Shown piece by piece: positions 1-8,527 of a stretch of DNA of 41,673 bases. Under the pieces are notes generated by a model. The model did no database searches. It saw only the letters and a list, made by a program, of their open reading frames with translations, and was not told where the DNA came from. The position numbers and the translations under genes are program-made. The stretch is taken from positions 1 through 41,673 of the forward strand of contig CBFIBG010000019.1 of assembly GCA_965660815.1 (NCBI GenBank), given 5' to 3'. Source of the DNA: Glaciecola sp965660815. GTDB taxonomy: Bacteria > Pseudomonadota > Gammaproteobacteria > Enterobacterales > Alteromonadaceae. The first letter of the stretch is position 1. Each line of letters starts with the position of its first letter.

Positions 1-4
1 ATGA

Positions 5-81
5 TGGCGGAGTGGACGGGACTCGAACCCGCGACCCCCGGCGTGACAGGCCGGTATTCTAACCAACTGAACTACCACTCC
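5..81 (-). tRNA. tRNA-Asp (anticodon GTC)
   Basis: Read on the minus strand, this is a 77-nt tRNA with encoded CCA. The acceptor stem GGAGTGG pairs with CCACTCC, followed by discriminator G and CCA. The anticodon stem CCGGC/GCCGG holds the loop CTGTCAC, giving anticodon GTC for aspartate. The T arm carries GGTTCGAGTCC. It closely resembles E. coli tRNA-Asp. Its downstream side runs off the window, so any following tRNA or terminator is not visible. The 166 bases up to position 247 hold no gene that I can see. Confidence 0.97.
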
Positions 82-247
82 GCAACTTCATTGAATACTA
101 ACAAAGGCCAGCGAACATAACAAAACGTGCTACCCCTCGTCAATTGCGGCGCAGATAATAAGGCTACAAGACAAAGTAGTCAACTGCTTTTTACAAACAA
201 ATCGCTTGTTGCTCAGTTTTCAGGCAAATTCATCTTTACTTGGACAA

Positions 248-1732
248 TTACGGCGCGGTCGCATCGAGTTCTGTTGCTTTTTTCTTTTTAATCGATATAC
301 GTGGCAATTTAGACTTTAGCTGCTTCAGTATATGATTTTCAGGGTTTCTGCGTTTGTCTACTATTAAGACAATGAACAGTGAGCCTACGACCAATAAAAT
401 TCCATTTACGACAACGGCGACATAGACCATTGACATCGATTTATCTTTTTCTTCACTCACTGTAGACAACTCGTTGTCCACGCTCACAATTGGCTTAAGG
501 GTGGCTTGGTTATTTTCAGATTCACTTGTTGTTTCAAGCGGTTGCTCGATGACTGGAGCCTCTATTAAAATTGAATATTCGTCAGCATTGAGCACGACGT
601 CGCGGCCATTCAACGTTTTTGCAAATACCGTTAAATTTACCTGGTGTATGCCGTAACGTTTCTGTTGTATGTCGAATGTTTTAGCAGTTTGACTACTTTG
701 AGTGATATAAAATGCTTCGTTTTCACCGTTAGGGTGACGTATATTTCCATCTACAATAATACTGGAAATATCCAACTCATTTCTATCAACATCGATTTCT
801 AGAGTAATTTCATTGTTTAACACTTCTTGACCATTTTGATCGAAACTGCTGGGTATTTCGGTAAGTTGATGCGAGAGCCGCAAAGGATTTGGAAGCAATA
901 CTACAGGTTCATCAACTTGCTCTCTTGAAAACAAAGGAGTGCGAATAGTAAAAACAGGTTGCCACTCTCCTTCTACAATATTTAAGTTAAATTGTCCTGT
1001 GAAGAAGCCGTCACCTTCGCGCTCATCAAGGCCCATGCCGTTATCTTCAAACATTGCGATAGAACGAGAACCCAATCCAAAATTAGCGTAAGACGGGTTG
1101 TTAGTGCTAACAAAATCAATGGAAAGGCTGACGACATCTCTAAATGAATTCATGTTGATTTCATTGCCACCGTTTTCAAGCACAGCAGTTTGCTTTAGGG
1201 TCTCGCCTGAATAGATGGGATCAGGGATAGGCTTAGCATTAAGTGTAATATCGGCGATCACCATAACACGACTTTGTGGAAGGATTTTACCGACAGCTTG
1301 CCAAGGACCCGGCATGGGATTATGCAGCGAAATCATATCGTAAGTATCAGTTTCAAACCACTGATAACTGTCGTCTGAATTATCGTTCTCAAGAAAAAGT
1401 TTACTGCCGTCTGGCCTTACAAGGACAATTGGAGCAGAACCGTATTCCCTAAAAAACACTAAAGTGACCGCTTGGACATCACTGTCGATTCTAAAACGAT
1501 TGTTCAGTAGTTGAATGCTATTTTGATATTCATTTCCCAAGGGAATTATTTTATTTAGAACTGAGTCCTGCCCTTGTTTGCTCTCTTGATTATATAAATG
1601 GTTAGATGGGCTACCTTGAAATGCTTGCAATTGCAGCGCCACTAAAAAGCACAGACAACAGCATACTGCTATCTGAATTTTTTTAAGACGGGATGTAGTT
1701 TTACATGTGTTTTCTGTTAATAAATATATCAC
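248..1732 (-). CDS. TIGR03503-like membrane-anchored protein of unknown function
   Basis: A 494-residue protein with an N-terminal hydrophobic export signal (about residues 18-38), a long extracytoplasmic region, one C-terminal transmembrane helix (about 436-458) and a short basic cytoplasmic tail rich in lysine. The early motif VLVRPDGSKLF and the overall build recall the gammaproteobacterial family TIGR03503, which has no established function. The likely topology is a large periplasmic domain on a single C-terminal anchor. The start is GTG at 1732, overlapping the dnaQ stop in GTGA, which implies translational coupling to dnaQ. No in-frame ATG lies before the signal segment. The reading frame and topology are seen directly; the family assignment is from memory. 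Confidence 0.7.
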   Translation of the reverse strand: MIYLLTENTCKTTSRLKKIQIAVCCCLCFLVALQLQAFQGSPSNHLYNQESKQGQDSVLNKIIPLGNEYQNSIQLLNNRFRIDSDVQAVTLVFFREYGSAPIVLVRPDGSKLFLENDNSDDSYQWFETDTYDMISLHNPMPGPWQAVGKILPQSRVMVIADITLNAKPIPDPIYSGETLKQTAVLENGGNEINMNSFRDVVSLSIDFVSTNNPSYANFGLGSRSIAMFEDNGMGLDEREGDGFFTGQFNLNIVEGEWQPVFTIRTPLFSREQVDEPVVLLPNPLRLSHQLTEIPSSFDQNGQEVLNNEITLEIDVDRNELDISSIIVDGNIRHPNGENEAFYITQSSQTAKTFDIQQKRYGIHQVNLTVFAKTLNGRDVVLNADEYSILIEAPVIEQPLETTSESENNQATLKPIVSVDNELSTVSEEKDKSMSMVYVAVVVNGILLVVGSLFIVLIVDKRRNPENHILKQLKSKLPRISIKKKKATELDATAP

Positions 1733-2397
1733 TGACTTCTGAATATAGCATTTTCTCTTGCTATATCATCGGCCGTTGCTCGAATAATCTTTAAATTTGG
1801 TTTCGACTCTAACTTCTTAATTACTTCAAGACCATCGTGACTGCTTTCTTCATTGTTTGAAGCCAGCTTCAAGCTTGTTTGCCCCCCAGTCATGTAAAGA
1901 TAGACGTCTGCTAGAATTTCAGCGTCTAACAAGGCACCGTGCAACGTCCGATCTCGAGCATCTAAATTATAAACTTTGGCCAATGCGTCTAGATTGTTCT
2001 TTTGACCAGGACGCATCGTTCGCGCCATCACAAGTGTATCAGTCACTGTGCACATTTCTGTAATCTTTGGCATCTCTTTAGGCAGCATTCCAAGCTCGTG
2101 GTCAAGGAATCCGACATCAAATGGCGCGTTGTGTATCACTAATTCAGCGCCCTCAATAAAGCGAATAAAATCGTCGGCTATCGTTCTAAATTCTGGCTTA
2201 TCTGACAAAAACTCGTTGGTGATCCCATGCACTTCAATCGCTTCAGCGTCAATTTCCCTTCTGGGATTGATGTATACGTGAAAGGTGTTTCCGGTCAGCT
2301 TTCGGTCGATTAACTCAACGCACCCTATTTCAATAATTCGGTGTCCTTCACTGGTTTCTATGCCCGTTGTTTCAGTATCTAGCGCGATTTGTCTCAT
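1729..2397 (-). CDS. dnaQ: DNA polymerase III epsilon subunit (3'-5' proofreading exonuclease)
   Basis: Proofreading exonuclease of the replicative polymerase core, removing misincorporated nucleotides while bound to the alpha subunit. All exonuclease motifs are present: ExoI DTETTG with D7 and E9, ExoII HNAPFD with D94, and ExoIII HGALLDAE with H153 and D158. These match the E. coli residues with a constant small offset. At 222 residues it is slightly shorter than E. coli DnaQ (243). The C-terminal segment after about 180 should be the flexible alpha-binding tail. It is divergent from rnhA across about 210 bp, the classic gammaproteobacterial arrangement, and its 3' end overlaps the next gene by 4 bases. 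Confidence 0.97.
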   Translation of the reverse strand: MRQIALDTETTGIETSEGHRIIEIGCVELIDRKLTGNTFHVYINPRREIDAEAIEVHGITNEFLSDKPEFRTIADDFIRFIEGAELVIHNAPFDVGFLDHELGMLPKEMPKITEMCTVTDTLVMARTMRPGQKNNLDALAKVYNLDARDRTLHGALLDAEILADVYLYMTGGQTSLKLASNNEESSHDGLEVIKKLESKPNLKIIRATADDIARENAIFRSQ

Positions 2398-2607
2398 ATT
2401 GTCTCTTAAAATATTTAGCAGCGGTATTAGCGATTTAACATTCCAATGCTCTTATATTATCTTTTTGTTGAAAAGACTGATAGCGGTTAAGCAGTCTTTA
2501 TTTACAATAAAGTGTTATATTTCAAATTTATTCCGTGACATGCAACTGAAACATATACAATAATTACCAAGATTTTTGATAGATTAACTAGAAGATAAAA
2601 GCATTAA

Positions 2608-3072
2608 ATGAGTAAAGTCATAATATATACAGACGGTTCTTGCCTAGGCAATCCTGGTCCTGGTGGCTATGGAGCCTTACTGAAATACAATGAGCACGAA
2701 AAAGAAATAAGCCAAGGCTACCAACTTACCACTAACAATAGAATGGAATTGCTTGCGCCTATTAAGGCTTTGTCGTCGTTGCAGCGAAAATGTAATGTCG
2801 ACCTCTATACTGACAGCCAGTATGTCAAAAACGGCATTAATACTTGGATCCATAACTGGAAAAAAAATGGCTGGAAAACAAGCAATAAAAAATCGGTAAA
2901 AAATGCCGATTTATGGAAAAAATTGGATGCCTGTTGTGAAAAACACAACGTCAAATGGCATTGGGTCAAAGCTCATAATGGTCAAGCAGAAAATGAAAGA
3001 GTAGATGACCTGGCAAGATTAGCCGCCCAGGGAGGCTCATTAATAGAAGATTCAGGATTTGAGCCATTATGA
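2608..3072 (+). CDS. rnhA: Ribonuclease HI
   Basis: Degrades the RNA strand of RNA:DNA hybrids (R-loops, Okazaki primers) in the cytoplasm. The 154-residue length is normal. The catalytic carboxylates are visible at D9 (TDGSC), E47 (RMELL), D69 (YTDSQ) and D133 (ERVDDLAR), with the active-site loop histidine H123 in KAHNG. The basic protrusion (about residues 84-100, rich in W and K) that binds hybrid is present. The stop codon overlaps the rlmI start in ATGA, so the two are probably translated together. The intergenic region to dnaQ must hold both divergent promoters; I could not pick convincing -35/-10 pairs there. Confidence 0.97.
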   Translation: MSKVIIYTDGSCLGNPGPGGYGALLKYNEHEKEISQGYQLTTNNRMELLAPIKALSSLQRKCNVDLYTDSQYVKNGINTWIHNWKKNGWKTSNKKSVKNADLWKKLDACCEKHNVKWHWVKAHNGQAENERVDDLARLAAQGGSLIEDSGFEPL

Positions 3073-4262
3073 GCGCCAGAATAATTTTAAAACCAGAACG
3101 AGAGAAATCAATATTAAGAAAGCATCCTTGGGTATTTGATGGTGCTATTGATACAGTCGAAGGCAAAGCTCACAAGGGAGCAACCGTTGATATAATTGCA
3201 AGCGATGGCACTTGGCTGGCCAAAGGCGCCTATTCACCGCATTCACAAATAAGAGCTAGAGCGTGGAGTTTTGATCAAGATACAATCATCGACAATAATT
3301 TTTTTAAAACGCGTTTATTACAAGCTAAACAGAGGCGTCAGTGTTGGTTAGACAAAAATATCAGCAATGCTTATCGATTGGTCGCGGCAGAATCCGATAG
3401 CTTGCCTGGGATCACGGTAGATGTCTACGACAATGTGGTGGTAATACAGGTACTAAGTGCTGGGGCAGAAAAGCACAAAAGCAAACTGGTTTCAGCGCTC
3501 AGAGAGATGTTTCCTGACGCATGCATACATGAACGAAGTGATGTTGAAGTACGCAAAAAAGAAGGTTTGGATTTAGTGGTAAAGACGCACTGTGGTGTGC
3601 TACCTCAGAAAGTCACCATTCAAGAATATGGCTTAAACATTAGCGTAGATCTTACCAAGGGTCACAAAACTGGCTTCTATCTAGACCAGAGGCGCAATCG
3701 GCATATTATTGGCTCGTTATGCAAAGGATTTGACGTACTCAACTGTTTTAGTTACACCGGTACCTTTGGTTTGCATGCAATGCAACATTATGCCAACAGC
3801 GTTACGCACGTGGACGTGTCTGAATCTGCTATAGAAGAGAGTAAACTCAATGTATCGTTAAATGAACAACTGGCTTCTCGCACCGCAATATCACACGTGA
3901 AAGCAGATGTTTTCGAACAACTGCGCAAATATAAATCACAAGGCAAATTCTTTGACCTAATCATTTTAGATCCGCCTAAATTTGTTGAAAATAAGCGACA
4001 TTTGATGCGTGCTGCAAGGGGGTATAAGGATATCAATCGAATAGCATGTGAGATTTTAAAACCAGGAGGACTGTTGGCTACGTTTAGTTGTTCTGGCCTT
4101 ATGGCGTCTGATTTATTTAGCAAGATAGTAGCCGATGCCGCATTAGATGCACAATGTGAATTGAGCATAGTAGACCGACTGCATCAAGACTCTGACCACC
4201 TAGTTTCCAGTGCGTTTCCTGAGGGGTACTATCTGAAAGGCTTGCTGTGTGTGAAAAATTAA
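3069..4262 (+). CDS. rlmI: 23S rRNA (cytosine1962-C5)-methyltransferase
   Basis: SAM-dependent methyltransferase that, in E. coli, makes m5C1962 in 23S rRNA. The length of 397 residues is nearly the same as E. coli RlmI (396). Residues 1 to about 75 form the N-terminal PUA RNA-binding domain. A central domain is followed by the Rossmann-type methyltransferase fold, with the SAM-binding loop near NCFSYTGTFG (225-234), motif IV DPPKF (301-305), and the catalytic-type cysteine C341 in FSCSG. It overlaps rnhA by 4 bases upstream. Its 3' end overlaps the convergent PilZ gene by 4 bases, so the two genes share their terminal codons. Confidence 0.93.
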   Translation: MSARIILKPEREKSILRKHPWVFDGAIDTVEGKAHKGATVDIIASDGTWLAKGAYSPHSQIRARAWSFDQDTIIDNNFFKTRLLQAKQRRQCWLDKNISNAYRLVAAESDSLPGITVDVYDNVVVIQVLSAGAEKHKSKLVSALREMFPDACIHERSDVEVRKKEGLDLVVKTHCGVLPQKVTIQEYGLNISVDLTKGHKTGFYLDQRRNRHIIGSLCKGFDVLNCFSYTGTFGLHAMQHYANSVTHVDVSESAIEESKLNVSLNEQLASRTAISHVKADVFEQLRKYKSQGKFFDLIILDPPKFVENKRHLMRAARGYKDINRIACEILKPGGLLATFSCSGLMASDLFSKIVADAALDAQCELSIVDRLHQDSDHLVSSAFPEGYYLKGLLCVKN

Positions 4263-4561
4263 TTCATTTCGCTAATTTCAACGCCCACCAAGCAACAGTC
4301 ATCGTTTTGGGTATCACAACGAACCACTTTCGCTTTAGCCACTAAAGAAGGAATTTGTTCGTTGTTGCTTTCAATCACTATCTCTAATATAGAGCCTAAA
4401 TCAATCTCATTACGCTCCAGTTCTATTGACATGCCAGTTGCGCTAATATCTCTACAGACGGCTTGCAACCCAGTTACTTCTTCATTATCAAGAATGCTCA
4501 CCGAGCAAGGCGAATTAACCATCATTCGATAAAAGTTTCGCTTATCGTCATAACCCAACAT
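4259..4561 (-). CDS. Small PilZ-domain protein (putative c-di-GMP receptor)
   Basis: A 100-residue stand-alone PilZ domain. Both halves of the c-di-GMP-binding signature are intact: RxxxR at R8-R12 and DxSxxG at D38-S40-G43. It should therefore bind cyclic di-GMP, though its target cannot be read from the sequence. A purine-rich ribosome site (AGGGGG) lies about six bases before the ATG. It follows hrpA on the same strand with a 51-bp gap but has its own strong sigma-70-like promoter overlapping the hrpA stop codon, so it is probably expressed independently. Confidence 0.88.
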   Translation of the reverse strand: MLGYDDKRNFYRMMVNSPCSVSILDNEEVTGLQAVCRDISATGMSIELERNEIDLGSILEIVIESNNEQIPSLVAKAKVVRCDTQNDDCCLVGVEISEMN

Positions 4562-4587
4562 TAGAGCCCCCTTTTTGTTATTTTATT

Positions 4588-4616
4588 GTTATAAATCTAA
4601 GCACAAAAGATGTCAA
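4588..4616 (-). promoter_or_regulatory. Sigma-70-like promoter for the PilZ gene
   Basis: On the minus strand, TTGACA (4616-4611) is followed after exactly 17 bases by TATAAC (4593-4588). This is a full -35 match and a 5/6 -10 match with ideal spacing. The -35 box overlaps the hrpA stop codon. Transcription would start near 4581, leaving a leader of roughly 20 nt with an AGGGGG ribosome site. Confidence 0.7.
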
Positions 4617-7600
4617 CCATTGTTTACTATCTCATGTAATTTATTGCGAATTCTTTTTAGACTGATCGGGTACTTAGTTCCCATTTGTTGTGCAAATAAT
4701 GATACTCGAAACTCTTCGATGTATTGTTGGACAACACTCAATTCACTCGTATCCTTATGTAAATTTGCAAACTGATCAAATGCTTTTTGATATTCTGTTT
4801 CTGCTTTATCTAACTCTAGCTGGTTGATCCTGTCTCTAGTGGGGTCTACTTTCAGTTTTTCGCAACGCTGCAGTAATGCTTTTAAATATCTATTCCAATC
4901 AGTAAGTGCTTGATTAATATCTTCTGGTTGCCTTTTGGCTAATTCGTAAACAAAGCCTTTGTATACCAATTTATTCAAATGCGATTTAATGTTAGCAACC
5001 TGATTGATCAAATTCAGGCCAATGTTCCCCTTAACGTGTTTTTGAACATCATTTGCGATCGACAGACCTGATTCTACCTGTTTTGAAATTTCCAGTGCCG
5101 TATCATTCAGCTCCATTCGAACATGAGTTTCTACTTCTCGGTACTTTGTTTGTTGTCTAACAACTTGATCGCCGCCTTGATTTTGCACTAGCGCATAAAC
5201 CGCCGCATCGACAATGTCATCAATTAACAGATTGATCTGGCCAAATGGATTAAAATAAAGGCTTAACTTGGCTTTATTTGGCAATTTCTGTTGCAGAAAT
5301 TTAATGGGGGAAGGCACATTATTTTTAATCAGTTGGACGACGCCATTTACGTGATATTGTTTCGCCTCTTGCAAACTAGTAAACAACTTCACATCGACCT
5401 GTTGTTTATTTTTTACTAACGCTGGATAAGCCTTTATTTCAAAGCCATTCTTAGTTTGAGAGAAAACTTCTGGTAAGTCGTCCATATTGAACGTACTGAT
5501 ATTAACCTGTTCAATATCAAAGGTAGCTACTTTATCAATCGTCTTTTTAAGTTGCCCCTTTAACTTTTGCTTCAGTTCATTTAGCGACTTTTCAATCGCA
5601 ACCGTTTTTCCAGATGAATCTACGGCAGCAAAATTGAACCTCAGATGATTGGGCAAATTATCAATTTCAAAATCATCCGCTTGTACTTTGACACCAGTCA
5701 TTCTAAATAGCTTTTCACTTAGTGCTTGCACTACTGTCAATGGAATACCGTTTCTATCTGTCATTGGCAAATCTTCCAGACACGCTGTTGCATAGTCAGG
5801 CGCGGGCACAAAATTACGCCGTAAACGTTTAGGCAGTGACTTTATTAATGCAACGAGTAATTCATGTCGTAGCCCAAGAACCAGAAAATCAAAGTGAACA
5901 TTTTGTACCTGATTGAGTTGCTCAATCGGGATATTGACGCATACCCCATCGTATAGTTGATTCGGCTCAAACTCATAGGTCAACGGCAGAACCAACTGTC
6001 CTTGTTGCCAGTAATCAGGGAACTGTTGCTGACTAATGTCATCAACATTCCTTCTGAAAAGAGAGGATTTTTCAAAGTTAAGTAGTTGAGGGTGTTGCTT
6101 TTGCTTGGCTTGCCACCACTTTTTAAAAGTGATTTCGCTGCAGACATGAACCGGAATTTTTTCGTCATAAAAATCGACTAAGTCTTCTTCATCGACAAGA
6201 ATATCCCGTCTTCTTATCTTTTTTTCAAGTGTTTGTACATCTTCCACCAATGACTGATTATCTGACAAAAATTGATGGTTCAGCTTGGTTTCCATTTGCA
6301 CCAGCGCATGTCTTATAAACAGTTGCCTAGAAGTCTGTATATCTATTTGACTGTAGTTAACCAAACGTCTATTAATTATCGGCAAACCATATAATAAAGC
6401 ATTCATGTAAGCCATTACAGCCCCACGTTTCTTGCTCCAATGGACATCTACATAGCTGCGCTTTAAAGATTGCTGGGCAATTTCTTCGATCCAATTCGGT
6501 TCTATCTTAGCGACTTGACGAGCAAATAAATGACTCGTTTCTACCATTTCAGCTGCCATGATCCATTTAGGACTCTGCTTAAAAAGTGCGGAACCAGGAA
6601 AAATTTTAAATTGGCTATTCCGGGCACCTTGATAATTTCTATGCGTATCTTTTAACCCTAACTGAGCCAGTAAACCGCTCGCAATACTAGTATGTATTGC
6701 TTGATAATCAGCCACTTTTGAATTAAGCCGTAAATCGACAGAAACCAGCATATGCTTGATTTGGTGAACTATATCCTGCCATTCTCGCATGCGCTGGTAA
6801 TTTATGAAGTGAACACTGCACCATTTTCTCAACTGGTTTTGCGATATATTTTTTTGTTCTGACTTAAAAGCTTCATACAAGTTATACAAACTGATCAAAT
6901 CTGAATCTTTATCAGCAAACAAACTGTGCGCTTCATCGGCCTTTTGTTTTTGTTCATGCGGTCTTTCTCTTGGGTCTTGAACACTTAATCCGGCGGTGAT
7001 TATCATGACCTCGTACACACAATCGTAATCTCTGGCCGCCATCAGCATGCGAGCGTATTTTGGATCTAACGGCAACCTAGCCATCTTTTTGCCAATAGGC
7101 GTTAAAAAAAGACGACTTTTGCGGGTCTGAACCGCTTGTAACTCTTCAAGTAAGCGTACTCCATCTTTGATGAACTTTTGCTCAGGTGGTTGAATGAATT
7201 CAAATTTATCTATTTCACCCAAGCCTAGCGCTAGCATTTGTAAAATAACACTGCTTAGATGCGTTCGAGTGATTTCTGGATCGGTGAACTCACTTCTTGA
7301 TAGATAGTCTTGTTCCGAATACAAGCGAATACAAATACCATTTGATGTTCGACCACATCTACCCGCTCTTTGCTTTGCGGAGGCTTGCGATATAGGCTCT
7401 ATAGGCAAGCGCTGAACTTTAAGTCTATGGCTGTATCGAGACATTCTTACTAGGCCAGAGTCGACAACGTATTTAATGCCAGGCACTGTTAACGAGGTCT
7501 CAGCCACATTCGTAGACAACACAATACGCCTCGTCCCCTTCGGATGAAAGATTTTTTGCTGGTCAGATGCGCTTAAGCGAGCATACAAGGGGATGACTTC

Positions 7601-8527
7601 TGTGTTTCTGTAACGCTTTTTCTCCAGCGCTTTTTGGGTTTCTCTTATTTCTCTTTCGCTACTGAGAAAAACCAAAATATCACCTGGTTTTTCGTTACTA
7701 AGCTCATCAACGGCCAACGCAATAGCGTCGATTTGATCTTGAGCATCGGCATCTTCAAGATAGTCTCTGTGTCTTATTTCAACTGGATAACTGCGGCCAC
7801 TGACCTCAATCACTGGGGCATCATTAAAATGTTTAGAGAATCGTTGTGGATCAATGGTAGCTGAGGTAATGATCACCTTTAAATCTGGTCTTTTGGGTAA
7901 TATTCTTACCAGATAGCCCAGTAAAAAATCAATGTTCAAACTGCGCTCATGCGCCTCGTCAATGATGATAGTATCGTATTGATTTAAAAACTTATCTTGC
8001 TGGATTTCAGCCAGCAACATACCGTCAGTAAGTAACTTAATTAATGATTGATCTGACACCTTGTCAGTAAATCTTACCTTGTACCCCACCTGCTCGCCAA
8101 GTTCGGTTTCCATCTCTTGAGCGATCCGAGCAGCCACACTTCGCGCCGCCAACCTTCGAGGTTGAGTATGTGCAATCATTCCGCTGCGCCCTCTACCCAA
8201 CTGCAAGCACATTTTAGGAAGCTGTGTGGTTTTGCCTGATCCAGTTTCTCCAGCTACGATCACGACCTGATTAGACTCAATGAGTTGAATAATATCGTCT
8301 CGTTTGTCAGATACGGGTAAATCCGGATATGTGATGTTAACCCGTTGCTGCAGTCTGGCCTTCAGTCGATTAGCACTGGACTCAACGTTTTGTTGCCATT
8401 TAATCGAAGCTTGTTGTTTTTGTTCGGCATCCAGAATCTTATTAATTGCATGCCATTTCTTTTTTAAATAATGCCTGTCACCTGACATACAGCCATTTAA
8501 TATTGTATTTAGATTATTACTGCTCAT
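4613..8527 (-). CDS. hrpA: DEAH-box ATP-dependent RNA helicase HrpA
   Basis: A 1304-residue SF2 helicase of the bacterial HrpA type, the usual size. Visible motifs are Walker A GETGSGKT (93-100), the DEAH box (190-193), SAT (222-224), and motif VI QRAGRCGR in the second RecA domain. These are followed by the helicase-associated and OB-fold regions and the long C-terminal region (DUF3418-type) typical of HrpA. The family is linked to mRNA processing of fimbrial operons and rescue of stalled ribosomes in E. coli. The start codon comes directly after the stop of the upstream asparaginase-like gene (TAA then ATG, no gap), with no clear ribosome site, so its translation probably depends on coupling. 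Confidence 0.95.
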   Translation of the reverse strand: MSSNNLNTILNGCMSGDRHYLKKKWHAINKILDAEQKQQASIKWQQNVESSANRLKARLQQRVNITYPDLPVSDKRDDIIQLIESNQVVIVAGETGSGKTTQLPKMCLQLGRGRSGMIAHTQPRRLAARSVAARIAQEMETELGEQVGYKVRFTDKVSDQSLIKLLTDGMLLAEIQQDKFLNQYDTIIIDEAHERSLNIDFLLGYLVRILPKRPDLKVIITSATIDPQRFSKHFNDAPVIEVSGRSYPVEIRHRDYLEDADAQDQIDAIALAVDELSNEKPGDILVFLSSEREIRETQKALEKKRYRNTEVIPLYARLSASDQQKIFHPKGTRRIVLSTNVAETSLTVPGIKYVVDSGLVRMSRYSHRLKVQRLPIEPISQASAKQRAGRCGRTSNGICIRLYSEQDYLSRSEFTDPEITRTHLSSVILQMLALGLGEIDKFEFIQPPEQKFIKDGVRLLEELQAVQTRKSRLFLTPIGKKMARLPLDPKYARMLMAARDYDCVYEVMIITAGLSVQDPRERPHEQKQKADEAHSLFADKDSDLISLYNLYEAFKSEQKNISQNQLRKWCSVHFINYQRMREWQDIVHQIKHMLVSVDLRLNSKVADYQAIHTSIASGLLAQLGLKDTHRNYQGARNSQFKIFPGSALFKQSPKWIMAAEMVETSHLFARQVAKIEPNWIEEIAQQSLKRSYVDVHWSKKRGAVMAYMNALLYGLPIINRRLVNYSQIDIQTSRQLFIRHALVQMETKLNHQFLSDNQSLVEDVQTLEKKIRRRDILVDEEDLVDFYDEKIPVHVCSEITFKKWWQAKQKQHPQLLNFEKSSLFRRNVDDISQQQFPDYWQQGQLVLPLTYEFEPNQLYDGVCVNIPIEQLNQVQNVHFDFLVLGLRHELLVALIKSLPKRLRRNFVPAPDYATACLEDLPMTDRNGIPLTVVQALSEKLFRMTGVKVQADDFEIDNLPNHLRFNFAAVDSSGKTVAIEKSLNELKQKLKGQLKKTIDKVATFDIEQVNISTFNMDDLPEVFSQTKNGFEIKAYPALVKNKQQVDVKLFTSLQEAKQYHVNGVVQLIKNNVPSPIKFLQQKLPNKAKLSLYFNPFGQINLLIDDIVDAAVYALVQNQGGDQVVRQQTKYREVETHVRMELNDTALEISKQVESGLSIANDVQKHVKGNIGLNLINQVANIKSHLNKLVYKGFVYELAKRQPEDINQALTDWNRYLKALLQRCEKLKVDPTRDRINQLELDKAETEYQKAFDQFANLHKDTSELSVVQQYIEEFRVSLFAQQMGTKYPISLKRIRNKLHEIVNNG

